DNA of 64,000 nucleotides from Cuneatibacter caecimuris (GCF_004216775.1 NZ_SGXF01000007.1:62001-126000); one strand, 5' to 3'; shown: positions 44,835 to 54,650, counted from the first letter of the stretch. Made by a program: numbers and translations. The notes: generated by a model from the letters alone, not told the origin.

Positions 44835-45093
44835 GTTCAGCCAGCTCCTTTCTAAGGGTCTCGTATACATCCTGGGGCACCGGCATTTTCAAAGATCTCT
44901 CAAGGCCTTTGGATTTCTGCGCTTTTTCCAGGCATTCCATACTTCTGCAGATATATGCGCCCCGGCCGTTTTTTTTGCCTGTGGCATCTATCATCAGCTC
45001 ATCCTCTGTGGTTTTCAGGATGCGGACCAGTTCTTTTTTGCTTTTCATTTCCCGGCATCCCACGCACTGCCTCAATGGTACTTTTTTCATCAT
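44818..45093 (-). CDS. ylxR: YlxR-family RNA-binding protein
   Basis: 91 residues. RQCVGCREMKSKKELVRI and NGRGAYICRSMECLEKA are the DUF448/YlxR signatures. Recent work on the family describes RNase P or RNA binding roles; here role is inferred. It follows nusA directly and overlaps ylxQ. Confidence 0.92.
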   Translation of the reverse strand: MMKKVPLRQCVGCREMKSKKELVRILKTTEDELMIDATGKKNGRGAYICRSMECLEKAQKSKGLERSLKMPVPQDVYETLRKELAELGTEQ

Positions 45094-46239
45094 TTATTCC
45101 TGTTCCGGCTCCCCGGCCTCTTCCTCATATCCGTCCTCAGCCTCATAATAACCAACATATTCCTGATCGTCTTCCTCATAAATGATCTCATCAAACAGCC
45201 CCAGCTCCCGAGCCTGGCTTTCGCTCTTAATATCAATTTTATAACCTGTCAGGCGGGCTGCCAGGCGGGCATTCTGCCCTTCTTTGCCGATCGCCAGAGA
45301 CAGCTGATAGTCCGGTACAATCACCTGAGCTGTCCTCTCATCTTCATCAGCCCATACAGAAATCACTTTCGCAGGGCTCAGGGCATTCTCAATCAGCAGC
45401 GCAGGATTGTCATTCCAGTTGATAATATCAATTTTCTCGCCGCGCAGCTCATCCACGATGGCATTGACGCGGGCTCCGTTCACTCCGACACATGCGCCTA
45501 CCGCATCCACATTGGGATCATTGGAAGCGACGGCAATCTTGGTTCTGGACCCGGCTTCACGGCTGATGGCTTTAATTTCCACAGTTCCGTCCTTCACCTC
45601 TGTAACCTCGGCTTCAAACAGACGCTTTACCAGTTCAGGATGAGTCCTGGATACCATGATCCTGGGCCCCTTCGTGGTATCCTTTACCTCCAGGATATAG
45701 ACCTTGATACGCTCTGTGGGTTCAAAATGCTCGCCCTTTACCTGTTCCGTATCCTTCAGCACTGCGTCAACCTTACCCAGGTTGATACTGACATTGCGGC
45801 CAAAATAGCGCTGCACCACGCCTGTCACAACCTCCTTTTCCAGGCTGTAGTACTGGTCGTACAAAACTTTGCGCTCTTCTTCACGGATTTTTTGAAGGAT
45901 TACATTTTTAGCGTTTGTTGTGGCAATTCTGCCGAACTCCTTGGACTTGATCTCCACATGCACCATATCCCCCAGGCAATATTTAGGATTCAACTCTCTG
46001 GCCTTTTCCAGCGTAATCTGCAGCATCGGATCTTCTACTTCTTCCACAACTTCTTTCTCCGCGTACAGCTCATAATCGCAGGTTTCATGGTTCATATTGA
46101 TCTTAATATTATCAACTTTTCCAAAATGGTTCTTGCAAGCTGTCAAAAGGGAGTTCTCGATGGCTTCCAGCAGTGTCTCTTTGCTGATATCTTTTTCTTT
46201 CTCCAGAACATTCAGCGCTTCCAACAGTTCCTTATTCAT
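45094..46239 (-). CDS. nusA: Transcription elongation/termination factor NusA
   Basis: 381 residues. N-terminal RNAP-binding domain, S1 domain (GVVQRYFGRNVSINLGKVDAV), two KH domains (GVNGARVNAIVDELRGEKI and the IGKEGQNARLAARLTG region), and an acidic C-terminal tail rich in Glu/Tyr. Like other Firmicute NusA it lacks the E. coli acidic-repeat domains. It stimulates hairpin-dependent pausing and termination. It lies between rimP and ylxR. Confidence 0.96.
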   Translation of the reverse strand: MNKELLEALNVLEKEKDISKETLLEAIENSLLTACKNHFGKVDNIKINMNHETCDYELYAEKEVVEEVEDPMLQITLEKARELNPKYCLGDMVHVEIKSKEFGRIATTNAKNVILQKIREEERKVLYDQYYSLEKEVVTGVVQRYFGRNVSINLGKVDAVLKDTEQVKGEHFEPTERIKVYILEVKDTTKGPRIMVSRTHPELVKRLFEAEVTEVKDGTVEIKAISREAGSRTKIAVASNDPNVDAVGACVGVNGARVNAIVDELRGEKIDIINWNDNPALLIENALSPAKVISVWADEDERTAQVIVPDYQLSLAIGKEGQNARLAARLTGYKIDIKSESQARELGLFDEIIYEEDDQEYVGYYEAEDGYEEEAGEPEQE

Positions 46240-46260
46240 TTTTCTCTTATCCTCCTAATG

Positions 46261-46725
46261 TTAAAAATCAAGTGCCTGACGGATCAGCGCAATGGCAGTC
46301 CGTTCGATTGTCAGTTCCTCGTTTCCTGTGTCAATGGTTACGGCGGATTTATCATACGCCTTCAGAATCCCCGTGAATTCCTTACTCCCATTCTGTGCCT
46401 TATACAGCCGGATTTCCACCTCGCTGCCCATGTTCCTGTCAAAGTCCTTATCCTTTTTCAGAGGCCGGCCCAGACCCGGAGAACTCACCTCCAGAATATA
46501 GCTGTCTTCAATAAAATCCTTTTCATCCAACAGATCGCCAAAGGCACGGCTCACGATCTCGCAGTCGTCTACTGTGATGCCGCCCGGCTTGTCGATATAC
46601 GCGCGAAGATACCAAGAACCGCCTTCCTTGACATATTCCACATCCACCAGTTCAAATCCATTTTGTTCTATAATCGGCAGGACCAGCGCTTCTGCCTGCT
46701 GTTCATAACTCTCTCTTTTGCTCAT
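46261..46725 (-). CDS. rimP: Ribosome maturation factor RimP
   Basis: 154 residues from the ATG at 46725 (AAGGTGGTGAAGAA before it); a 31-residue upstream extension has no ribosome site. FELVDVEYVKEGGSWYLR and ISSPGLGRPLKKDKDF-type motif (here EVSSPGLGRPL). Assists 30S assembly. First gene of the nusA-infB operon. Confidence 0.95.
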   Translation of the reverse strand: MSKRESYEQQAEALVLPIIEQNGFELVDVEYVKEGGSWYLRAYIDKPGGITVDDCEIVSRAFGDLLDEKDFIEDSYILEVSSPGLGRPLKKDKDFDRNMGSEVEIRLYKAQNGSKEFTGILKAYDKSAVTIDTGNEELTIERTAIALIRQALDF

Positions 46726-46823
46726 TTCTTCACCACCTTCATGTGCCCCGGAACACTGAGCGTTTTTCTCCGGAGCTTTCTGCAATACAGCAGAATTCAA
46801 AGAATTTTCCCATATCACATAGA

Positions 46824-46847
46824 AAGAGTGGGCTTACGCCCACTCTT
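46824..46847 (-). terminator. Hairpin in the rimP leader
   Basis: A perfect 10-bp stem AAGAGTGGGC / GCCCACTCTT with loop TTAC, followed on the minus strand by TCTATGTG. It sits between the promoter at 46873-46901 and rimP, so it could end readthrough from parC or attenuate the rimP-nusA-infB operon. Confidence 0.6.
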
Positions 46848-46872
46848 ATATCTTAATACTCTAGTCTTGTAT

Positions 46873-46901
46873 AGTATAGCACACCAATGATTGGATTGCA
46901 A
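46873..46901 (-). promoter_or_regulatory. Sigma-A promoter for rimP-nusA-infB
   Basis: TTGCAA (46896-46901), 17-bp spacer, TATACT (46873-46878) on the minus strand, about 20 bp past the parC stop codon. Transcription would pass through the leader hairpin. Confidence 0.75.
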
Positions 46902-46920
46902 GCATTTTTTCCATAATGTA

Positions 46921-49155
46921 CTATTTAATAATTTTCTCCGGCCGCGCGTCTCTCTTTTTCAGCTTATCCAGCCCATACCGCCTGCTGCCCAGCTTAATTT
47001 TCACCGATTCTCCCGGATCGGCCTGAATGATCTGGCAGACTGCATCACCTTCGGCCAGCTTCATTCCCCGCACGCCCGCGGATGCCTTCTTCATTTCCGG
47101 TATCTCTTCTGCCGCAAACCGAAGATAGGTCTTATCCTGAGAAACCAGGATCAGTTCTGATTTTTCCAGAAATTCCACAGAGACCAGCTCGTCACCCTCT
47201 CCCAATTTCGTGGAAGCAATCGTCTTTTTAATCGTTTCAAACTCGGAAGCGTCCACAATCTTCACCAGCCCCCGCTTTGTTGCAAATAAAAGTTTTCTTC
47301 CGCTCATAGCTTCTGAGGTGGTAAAAAGCAAACCGCTTTCATTCTCCCCGTTAAAATTGCTGATATTTTCTATAGGCACGCCTTTATCCTTTGGTTTCCC
47401 CGAGGGAATGTCCTGCACTTTAATCTGATGCAGGTTCCCCTGACCTGTGAAGAGGCAGATTTTACCGGTGCTCATGCAGGGCAGGGCCAGTTTATGTTCC
47501 GCCATCACGGACTCTTCGTTCTTCTGAAAAAGGCTTTCTTCCATGGTTTTCACATACCCGAAACGGTTCATTAAAAATACTGCAGGCACCTCTTTCTCAG
47601 GCTCTTCTTCATATACTGCTGACTGGGCGTCCAGTATTTGGGTTTTCCTGGGCAGGCCGTATTCTTTCTTGATATGGTCCAGATCCCCCTTGATGGCGTC
47701 CAGCATTGCCCGGCGGCTGCCCAGAAGTTTTTCATACCGGGCAATTTTCTTTACTGTCTCCCCATGCTCTTTTTCCAGCGCCAGGATTTCCAGACCAATC
47801 AGTTTTGACAGGCGCAGTTCCAGAATTGCGGTAGCCTGCGCTTCAGTAAAGCAGAGTTTTCTGGCCTGCTGCTCACTGGTCTTATGACGGAAGGTGATGC
47901 CCTGAGTCTCTCCAGTTATCAGGCAGTTTTTTGCAGTTTTCAGTGTTTTGCTGCCGCGGATGATCTCAATGATCAGGTCTATGATATCCACTGCCCGGAT
48001 CAGTCCTTCCTGTATTTCCTTACGGGCTGTTTCCTTTTTCAGCAGCGTTCTGTATTTCCGGGTGTTGACTTCCATCTGGAACTGTACATGCTCCTCCAGC
48101 ACCCGCTTCAGGCTCAGAGTTTCAGGCTTGCCCCCCGCGATGGCCAGCATATTGACTCCGAAGGTATCCTCCAGCTTTGTCTTCTTATACAAAGCCTGAA
48201 GAATCCGCTCCGCGTCCGCCCCTTTGCGCAGCTCCAGCACAATCCTGATCCCCTCCTTGGAGGACTGATTGGAAATATCCAGAATATCCGGCAGTTTTTT
48301 ATTTTCCACCAAAGCCGCCACGTCTGAAAGAAACTTGCTGATATTCGCGCCTACCATGGTGTAAGGAATCTCTGTAATCACAATCTGATCCTTGTCTGTT
48401 CTGCGCGTTCCTCTCTGAATTTCGGCTTTTCCCCTGACTTTGATGCGCCCTCTGCCGGATTCATAAATCTCTTTCAGATCGGATTTATTGATAACGATTC
48501 CTCCGGTGGGAAAATCCGGCCCCTGGATCACCGCCATCAGATCTTCTGTGGTAGCTGCCGGATTGTCGATCAGCAGTTTCACGCCGTCGATCACTTCGCC
48601 CAGATTATGGGTTGGCACAGAAGTGGTCATGCCCACGGCAATGCCCTCTGAACCGTTGACCAGGAAGTTGGGGACGCGGACCGGCAATACTTCAGGTTCT
48701 TCTTCTGTCTCATCAAAATTCGGTTTAAAATCCACTACATCTTTATCCAGGTCTGCCAGATAGACTTCCTGGGTGAATTTTTTCAGCCGCGCCTCTGTAT
48801 AACGCATCGCCGCGGCCCCGTCTCCTTCTATGGATCCAAAATTGCCGTGCCCATCCACCAGCGCCATGCCCTTCTTGAAATCCTGGGACATCACCACCAG
48901 CGCGTCATAGATGGAACTGTCTCCGTGGGGATGGTATTTACCCATGGCATCTCCCACAATACGCGCTGATTTTCTGTGAGGCTTGTCCGCGTTCAGCCCC
49001 AGTTCATTCATCGCAAACAGCACGCGGCGCTGTACCGGTTTAAGCCCGTCCCGGATATCCGGCACCGCCCTGGCCATGATCACAGACATGGAATAGTTAA
49101 TATATGCCTGCTGCATTTCAGAAGAAAATTCTGTTGTCGTAATTGATTCTGCCAT
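46921..49155 (-). CDS. parC: DNA topoisomerase IV subunit A
   Basis: 744 residues. Catalytic Tyr in AAMRYTEARL. The quinolone region KYHPHGDSSIYDA has the wild-type Ser and Asp. The C-terminal beta-propeller has no QRRGGKG-like GyrA box, which supports ParC over GyrA. Decatenates sister chromosomes with ParE. It starts 22 bp after parE. Confidence 0.88.
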   Translation of the reverse strand: MAESITTTEFSSEMQQAYINYSMSVIMARAVPDIRDGLKPVQRRVLFAMNELGLNADKPHRKSARIVGDAMGKYHPHGDSSIYDALVVMSQDFKKGMALVDGHGNFGSIEGDGAAAMRYTEARLKKFTQEVYLADLDKDVVDFKPNFDETEEEPEVLPVRVPNFLVNGSEGIAVGMTTSVPTHNLGEVIDGVKLLIDNPAATTEDLMAVIQGPDFPTGGIVINKSDLKEIYESGRGRIKVRGKAEIQRGTRRTDKDQIVITEIPYTMVGANISKFLSDVAALVENKKLPDILDISNQSSKEGIRIVLELRKGADAERILQALYKKTKLEDTFGVNMLAIAGGKPETLSLKRVLEEHVQFQMEVNTRKYRTLLKKETARKEIQEGLIRAVDIIDLIIEIIRGSKTLKTAKNCLITGETQGITFRHKTSEQQARKLCFTEAQATAILELRLSKLIGLEILALEKEHGETVKKIARYEKLLGSRRAMLDAIKGDLDHIKKEYGLPRKTQILDAQSAVYEEEPEKEVPAVFLMNRFGYVKTMEESLFQKNEESVMAEHKLALPCMSTGKICLFTGQGNLHQIKVQDIPSGKPKDKGVPIENISNFNGENESGLLFTTSEAMSGRKLLFATKRGLVKIVDASEFETIKKTIASTKLGEGDELVSVEFLEKSELILVSQDKTYLRFAAEEIPEMKKASAGVRGMKLAEGDAVCQIIQADPGESVKIKLGSRRYGLDKLKKRDARPEKIIK

Positions 49156-49177
49156 ACTCTACTCTGTCTCCTTGTGC

Positions 49178-51091
49178 TCAGATGTCCAGTTCCGCTTCCC
49201 GGGCATGTTCATATATAAAGACTCTCCTCGGTTCCACATCGCTGCCCATCAATACTTCCGTCACTTCATTGGCCATCCGCGCGTCTTCAATTTCTACTCT
49301 TTTCAGATTTCGGGTCTCCGGGTCCAGCGTGGTCTCCCAGAGCTGGTCCGCGTCCATTTCTCCCAGCCCCTTATAGCGCTGCAGCGTAAAATTTTTGTGC
49401 GTCTTCCTGTATTTTTCCAGAGCGATATCATCATAGAGGTATTCTCCCTCTCCTCTGGAGGGCACTGTTTTATACAAGGGCGGCATAGCCAGGTATACAT
49501 GCCCTTCCGTGATCAGCTCCGGCATGAAGCGATAGAAAAAGGTGAGGAGCAGCGTGCTGATATGAGCGCCGTCCACATCGGCATCCGTCATAATAATAAT
49601 TTTGTCATACCGCAGTTTGGTGATATCAAAATCATTTCCATATCCTTCAGAGAATCCGCAGCCAAATGCCTGCACCATGGACTTGATTTCCGCATTGGCC
49701 AGCACCTTGTCCATGGTCGCCTTCTCCACATTCAGAATTTTTCCCCGGATCGGAAGAATCGCCTGGTATTTCCTGTTTCTGGCTGTCTTGGCAGAACCGC
49801 CTGCGGAATCTCCCTCTACAATAAAAATTTCACATTTTGAAGCATCCCTGCTTTCACAGTTGGCCAGCTTGCCATTTCCGTCAAATGAAAACTTGGGCCT
49901 GGATAAAAGATTGGATTTCACCTTTTCTTCAGCCTTACGGATTCTGGCCGATTTTTCCGCGCAGCCGATAATATTTTTCAGTGTTTCCAGGTTTTTGTCA
50001 AAATACAGTTCCAGCTGTTCTCCTGTCACTCCGGCTGCTGCCTTCGCCGCATCCGCGCTTCCCAGCTTTGTTTTGGTCTGCCCCTCAAAAATCGGGTCCG
50101 GATGGCGGATCACCACAATGGCAGTCAGCCCGCAGCGGGTGTCCGCGCCGGTAAAGTTTGCGTCCTTCTCTTTTAAAATCCCCAGTTCTCTGGCATAGGA
50201 ATTGATAATCTGAGTGAATTTCGTTTTGAAACCAGTCAAATGCGTTCCGCCGTCCGAGGTATAGATATTATTACAGTATCCCAATATGCGCTCTTCAAAG
50301 GTTTCCACAAACTGGAACGCTACTTCCACCTCTATATCTTCGTTCCTGCCCTGATACAGAATGATATCATGCACCGGTGTTTTTCCTCTGTTCAGCTCCC
50401 GGATATATGCGCTGATTCCTTCTGTTTCATGGAATACCACCTCTTCTTTTTCCCCTTCTCTTTGATCGGAAAAAGCAATGGTCAGCCCGGGATTCAGGTA
50501 GGCGGTTTCATGCAGGCGGCTTTTAATTGCAGACGCGTTGAAATGAGTTTTTTCAAAAATCTCTGCGTCCGGCTTGAAGGTGATGGTGGTGCCTGTCTCT
50601 TTCGTCCTGCCGATCCTGGGCAGCAATCCATCCTTCAATTCTGCTGTGGGAACGCCTCGTTCATAGCTGTCATAATGGATATATCCGTCCTTGCATACTT
50701 TAATTTCCAGATATTCTGACAGCGCATTGACTACGGAAGACCCTACGCCGTGCAGACCTCCGCTGGTTTTATATGCCTTATTGTCAAATTTTCCTCCCGC
50801 ATGCAGGGTGGTAAACACCACTCTCTCCGCAGAAACGCCTTTCTGGTGTCTGTCCACAGGGATTCCGCGGCCGTTGTCCGACACGGTCACAGAGCCGTCT
50901 GTTTCCAGCGTCACCTGAATACGGCTGCATGCCCCGGCAAGATGCTCGTCTACCGCATTGTCAACAATTTCATAAACCAGATGATTCAGGCCTGAAGTGG
51001 AAACACTGCCGATATACATACCGGGGCGTTTTCTCACTGCTTCCAGGCCTTCCAGCACCGTGATACTCTCTGCATTATAAGATGCTGCCAT
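49178..51091 (-). CDS. parE: DNA topoisomerase IV subunit B
   Basis: 637 residues. GHKL ATPase (EIVDNAVDEHLAG, DNGRGIPV, GGLHGVGSSVVNAL), transducer, and Toprim (EGDSAGGSAKTARNR, MTDADVDGAHI, QRYKGLGEM). Supplies ATP-driven gate opening for ParC. Annotated as ParE because its partner lacks the GyrA box. Confidence 0.88.
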   Translation of the reverse strand: MAASYNAESITVLEGLEAVRKRPGMYIGSVSTSGLNHLVYEIVDNAVDEHLAGACSRIQVTLETDGSVTVSDNGRGIPVDRHQKGVSAERVVFTTLHAGGKFDNKAYKTSGGLHGVGSSVVNALSEYLEIKVCKDGYIHYDSYERGVPTAELKDGLLPRIGRTKETGTTITFKPDAEIFEKTHFNASAIKSRLHETAYLNPGLTIAFSDQREGEKEEVVFHETEGISAYIRELNRGKTPVHDIILYQGRNEDIEVEVAFQFVETFEERILGYCNNIYTSDGGTHLTGFKTKFTQIINSYARELGILKEKDANFTGADTRCGLTAIVVIRHPDPIFEGQTKTKLGSADAAKAAAGVTGEQLELYFDKNLETLKNIIGCAEKSARIRKAEEKVKSNLLSRPKFSFDGNGKLANCESRDASKCEIFIVEGDSAGGSAKTARNRKYQAILPIRGKILNVEKATMDKVLANAEIKSMVQAFGCGFSEGYGNDFDITKLRYDKIIIMTDADVDGAHISTLLLTFFYRFMPELITEGHVYLAMPPLYKTVPSRGEGEYLYDDIALEKYRKTHKNFTLQRYKGLGEMDADQLWETTLDPETRNLKRVEIEDARMANEVTEVLMGSDVEPRRVFIYEHAREAELDI

Positions 51092-51164
51092 AGATACCTC
51101 CTGAGTCCATAGTTTCCATGCAAAACATAAAGCCCGATTGCGGACTTATGAAACAACAAAACTG

Positions 51165-51197
51165 CAGGGCCAGGTGCTCTCGCCTACTCTGACCCTG
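51165..51197 (-). terminator. Hairpin between the Eis-like gene and parE
   Basis: CAGGGCCAG and CTGACCCTG pair with one G-U across a 15-nt loop; the minus strand continues CAGTTTTGTTGTTTC. Likely the terminator of the Eis-like gene or its operon. Confidence 0.5.
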
Positions 51198-51263
51198 CCG
51201 CTTCCTTTATTCTGGAAACATCATATAGGAAAAAATTAAAAATGTCAAGCTGTGGGACTTTGA

Positions 51264-52508
51264 TCAGAAATAATCAGAAAAGTAAGGCTTTCCAACTGGA
51301 ATCAGTTTTTCCAGCACCTGCACCATATAATATTCCGTTTCCAGATATTCATGCTCATAGAGGTATCCGGGACGTTTATAGCCCATCATCATGGTAGTCA
51401 GCGTCCGTATATCCAGCTCCACCAGGTTCACATACGGCGCGTCTTCAATCTGCTCGCAGACTGTTTCCCCCTCCTGCCAATATACCACAAAGTCTCCATT
51501 ATTCCATGGCGCCGCAGCGTCGCGGATTCGGAAATGCACCTTGAAATCAGGCTGTTCCTGAAAAGGATATTCTTCCATAAAGGTTTTTACATCCACAATG
51601 CGGGCCATGATATAGGGTTCGATGTTCTCCACCATCTCGCTGTCCTCAAAAGCAAATGCCATGGGTTCTCCGGAATAATTAGAGCCGGTAACGGTATTCA
51701 GCATGGATTTATGCGCGCTGATATAATTCCAGATCCCATGCCGCGCCTCAGCATTCAGCGTCACAAGTTCTTTGACCTGGAATACCTCATTTTTCAAATA
51801 ATAGACCACATATCCTAAAGGCTTGTGTTTTTCATTGTAATATATGGCAGCAATCACATCATCGCTGTCCCAGCGCCAGTATTCTTCCCACTCCAGCTCA
51901 TTGCGGACCAGCGCTCCGTGGCTCTGGGCGGAAAAATAATCATACACATTCTTCAGATCCTCACTGTCAGTATCCACCCGTTCCATCATTCCAGGCACGG
52001 GCACAGCCCTGGGGAGCTGGGAGTCCTTAATGGTAAAAGTAATCTTATCTGACACAATTTCCCAGCCAAATTTCCGATACAAGGGAATAAAGTAAGGATA
52101 CAGAAAGGAAAGCTTCTGCCCGCTTTCTTTCATATGGGCCAGCACCCGCAAAAGTAAAGAGCTGATCAGCCCGCGGCCCACATATTCCGGATAGGTCGCC
52201 ACCCCAGTGACGCCGCCCATGTCCATCAGCGTATCATGGACATTTACCTGCATGGGATAGACCACAATCATGGAAGCCAGCTTCTCATGATAGAACCACC
52301 CCAGCACGTAAGACGACTGAAGAACCGGCATCTTCGCATACATCATTTCATTTTCCGTCCACCCTGATTTCACCAGCTCATCGGCAGTTACCTGAAAAGC
52401 ATAGCGCAGAAGCGCGTTAAACTGTTCCAGGTCTCCGCCGTCCAGCCGCCGCATTTTAAAATCTCCTTTCACCTCCAGATACTCTTTTTCTTTTTTCTGA
52501 TCGCTCAT
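51264..52508 (-). CDS. Eis-like GNAT N-acetyltransferase
   Basis: 414 residues, the Eis length: two GNAT-like domains and an SCP2-like C-terminal domain. VGRGLISSLLLRVL is the acetyl-CoA-binding stretch. The Tyr of PLYRKFGW corresponds to the Eis catalytic Tyr126, and the chain ends in Phe, whose carboxylate is the Eis catalytic base. Known homologues acetylate aminoglycosides or other amines; the natural substrate here is unknown. The start has a GGAAGGTGCTGC site. It lies 21 bp after nagA on the same strand. Confidence 0.85.
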   Translation of the reverse strand: MSDQKKEKEYLEVKGDFKMRRLDGGDLEQFNALLRYAFQVTADELVKSGWTENEMMYAKMPVLQSSYVLGWFYHEKLASMIVVYPMQVNVHDTLMDMGGVTGVATYPEYVGRGLISSLLLRVLAHMKESGQKLSFLYPYFIPLYRKFGWEIVSDKITFTIKDSQLPRAVPVPGMMERVDTDSEDLKNVYDYFSAQSHGALVRNELEWEEYWRWDSDDVIAAIYYNEKHKPLGYVVYYLKNEVFQVKELVTLNAEARHGIWNYISAHKSMLNTVTGSNYSGEPMAFAFEDSEMVENIEPYIMARIVDVKTFMEEYPFQEQPDFKVHFRIRDAAAPWNNGDFVVYWQEGETVCEQIEDAPYVNLVELDIRTLTTMMMGYKRPGYLYEHEYLETEYYMVQVLEKLIPVGKPYFSDYF

Positions 52509-52529
52509 GCAGCACCTTCCTTGCTTTCC

Positions 52530-53723
52530 TTACCTCATCCTGTCAACTTTCCTGCCTGTCACATATACCGCTTCTGTATCCAAATTTTCCGGATTCAGCA
52601 GCACAAAGTTCGCCAGTTTTCCGGGCGTCAGACTCCCGCACCAGCCGTCGATTCCAATGCATTTCGCGGGATTCACCGCCGCGCACCATACCGCAGTTTC
52701 CAGAGGAATCCCCATGCCCACGGCGCTGCGCATGCAGTCCGTCAGGTTTGTGGCAGACCCGGCTATAGTCCCGTCCTTCAGCTCCGCCCTGTTTCCTGTC
52801 ACAGTCACCGCCTGGCCTCCCAAAGAATATTCTCCGTCCGGCATTCCTGCAGCCATCATGCTGTCGCTGATCAGGATTACCCTTTCCCTGCCGAACATGG
52901 CAAAAGTAGCCCGCACCATGCTGGGAGCCACATGAATCCCGTCGCAGATCAGTTCCGGCATACAGTCCGGCGCGTCAAAGGCGGCGCCCACCACGCCGGG
53001 AGCCCGGTGAGAAAACGGGAGCATGGCATTGTAGAGATGGGTCACATGGCAGGCTCCACGGCGCAGCGCGGCAGAAGCGGTCTCATAGTCCGCCGCCGTA
53101 TGCGCCAGGGAAACAATGGTTTCATCTTTTACAGAGTCAATAAATTCCATTGCGCCCTCAATCTCCGGCGCCAGGGCTACCAGGCGCATCATTCCGCCCG
53201 AAGCCTTCTGAAGGCGGGAAAACATCCCTGCATCCGGCCTGCGGATATAGGCCTCATTCTGCGCGCCTTTCTTTTCTTTGGAAACAAAGGGCCCTTCCAT
53301 ATTGATGCCGCAGAGCACCGCGCGGCCCCCGGCTTCCGGCGCTCCAGCTCCTTTTGCCAGCCTGTCGGCTCTTCCGTCCGCCAGAATCCCCTGTTCCCGT
53401 CTGAATCCCTCCGCCGTCCGGCACACCTGTTCCAGAACTTCTTCCGGCAGCGTCATCGTCGCCGGGCAAATCTGGGTCACGCCGCAGGCCGCCTCATATT
53501 CTGCTATGGCATTGACTGCCTCTTTCGTCCCGTCGCAAAAGTCATGGCCCACGCAGCCGTGGAAATGAATATCTGTCAGTCCTGGAATGGCATAAGCGCC
53601 TCTGCCGTCCACCACTTCATCTCCCGGCTCCGGCTGTTTTACAAACATGCCGTTCTTTACATACAGTTCACCTGCATGGAACTGTCCGTCCTCTCCGTAG
53701 CAGAGCACATTTTTCAGTATCAT
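52530..53723 (-). CDS. nagA: N-acetylglucosamine-6-phosphate deacetylase
   Basis: 397 residues from the ATG at 53723 (AGGAGGCAGTC before it). Amidohydrolase metal site HFHGCVGHD, substrate motif NMEGPF, HLYNAM, and catalytic Asp in LISDSMMAAG. Converts GlcNAc-6-P to glucosamine-6-P. It starts 10 bp after nagB. Confidence 0.96.
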   Translation of the reverse strand: MILKNVLCYGEDGQFHAGELYVKNGMFVKQPEPGDEVVDGRGAYAIPGLTDIHFHGCVGHDFCDGTKEAVNAIAEYEAACGVTQICPATMTLPEEVLEQVCRTAEGFRREQGILADGRADRLAKGAGAPEAGGRAVLCGINMEGPFVSKEKKGAQNEAYIRRPDAGMFSRLQKASGGMMRLVALAPEIEGAMEFIDSVKDETIVSLAHTAADYETASAALRRGACHVTHLYNAMLPFSHRAPGVVGAAFDAPDCMPELICDGIHVAPSMVRATFAMFGRERVILISDSMMAAGMPDGEYSLGGQAVTVTGNRAELKDGTIAGSATNLTDCMRSAVGMGIPLETAVWCAAVNPAKCIGIDGWCGSLTPGKLANFVLLNPENLDTEAVYVTGRKVDRMR

Positions 53724-53733
53724 GACTGCCTCC

Positions 53734-54477
53734 TCAGATCTTGTCTGCAATCTGTGACAGCGCCGCCTCATCTGCCACCAGAATCACATCCGGATGCATC
53801 TGCAGTATAGAAGCAGGCACCTCCGGCGTACAAGGTCCGAAAAATGACTTGCGCACAGCCTCTGCCTTATCCTCCCCGCTGACTACCATTAAAATTTTTC
53901 TGGCCTGCATGATGGTGCGGATTCCCATGGTATAAGCAAATTTCGGCACCTCATCTATTGAGTCAAAAAACCGGGAGTTCGCGTCAATCGTGTTCTGGCT
54001 CAGCGCCACCAGGTGCGTACCTTTTTTAAATTCATCACAGGGTTCATTAAATCCGATATGGCCGTTGCGCCCCAGCCCCAGCAGCTGAAGATCCACCCCT
54101 CCGGTAGCCGCAACCACCTGGTCGTAGCGGGCGCATTCCTTTTCCCCGTCCTCCTCCAGGCCGTTGGGCACAAAGGTACGGGATTTATCCACATTTACAT
54201 GGTCAAATAAATTATAGTTCATAAAATATCTGTAGCTCTGGCTGTTCTTTCCGTCCAGGCCCTTGTATTCATCCAGGTTCACGGTAGTCACCCCTGAAAA
54301 ATCCAGGTCTCCTTTTTGATACCAGTCCACCAGCTGCTGATACGCCCCAACCGGCGTAGAGCCTGTTGCCAGCCCCAGAACGCACTCCGGCTTCAGAATC
54401 ACCTGAGCTGAAATAATATTGGCTGCTTTACGGCTCATTGCCTGATAATCTTTCGTCTGATAAATCCTTAATCCCAT
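53734..54477 (-). CDS. nagB: Glucosamine-6-phosphate deaminase
   Basis: 247 residues, full length. GLATGSTPVGAY near 35-46, TTVNLDEYKGL with the catalytic Asp, and GLGRNGHIGFNEP with the His. Converts glucosamine-6-P to fructose-6-P and ammonia. First gene of the nagBA pair. No NagR/YvoA or PTS gene is adjacent. Confidence 0.96.
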   Translation of the reverse strand: MGLRIYQTKDYQAMSRKAANIISAQVILKPECVLGLATGSTPVGAYQQLVDWYQKGDLDFSGVTTVNLDEYKGLDGKNSQSYRYFMNYNLFDHVNVDKSRTFVPNGLEEDGEKECARYDQVVAATGGVDLQLLGLGRNGHIGFNEPCDEFKKGTHLVALSQNTIDANSRFFDSIDEVPKFAYTMGIRTIMQARKILMVVSGEDKAEAVRKSFFGPCTPEVPASILQMHPDVILVADEAALSQIADKI

Positions 54478-54614
54478 GGTTATATCCTCCTCTTAATTCG
54501 GTTATTCTCCTATTCTATCATAATTCATGGCGGTATTCCAGTATGCCCTTGCGATAATCTGACTTTTCTTGGCAATTTCTTAGAAAAAAATTTAATGTTT
54601 TAGCAAATTGGTAC

Positions 54615-54643
54615 TTGACAATTCCATGCCTGTCCTTTATACT
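54615..54643 (+). promoter_or_regulatory. Promoter of the plus-strand tRNA-Glu
   Basis: TTGACA (54615-54620), 17-bp spacer, TATACT (54638-54643), 7 bp before the tRNA. Confidence 0.85.
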
Positions 54644-54650
54644 GATTTAC

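Noticed and set aside
44674-46890. 738-codon plus-strand open frame
   Set aside because: Antisense to ylxR, nusA and rimP, all clearly conserved on the minus strand.
46921-51091. GyrA/GyrB assignment for the topoisomerase pair
   Set aside because: The subunit A C-terminal domain has no QRRGGKG-like GyrA box, so ParC/ParE is better supported, although subunit B alone cannot decide.
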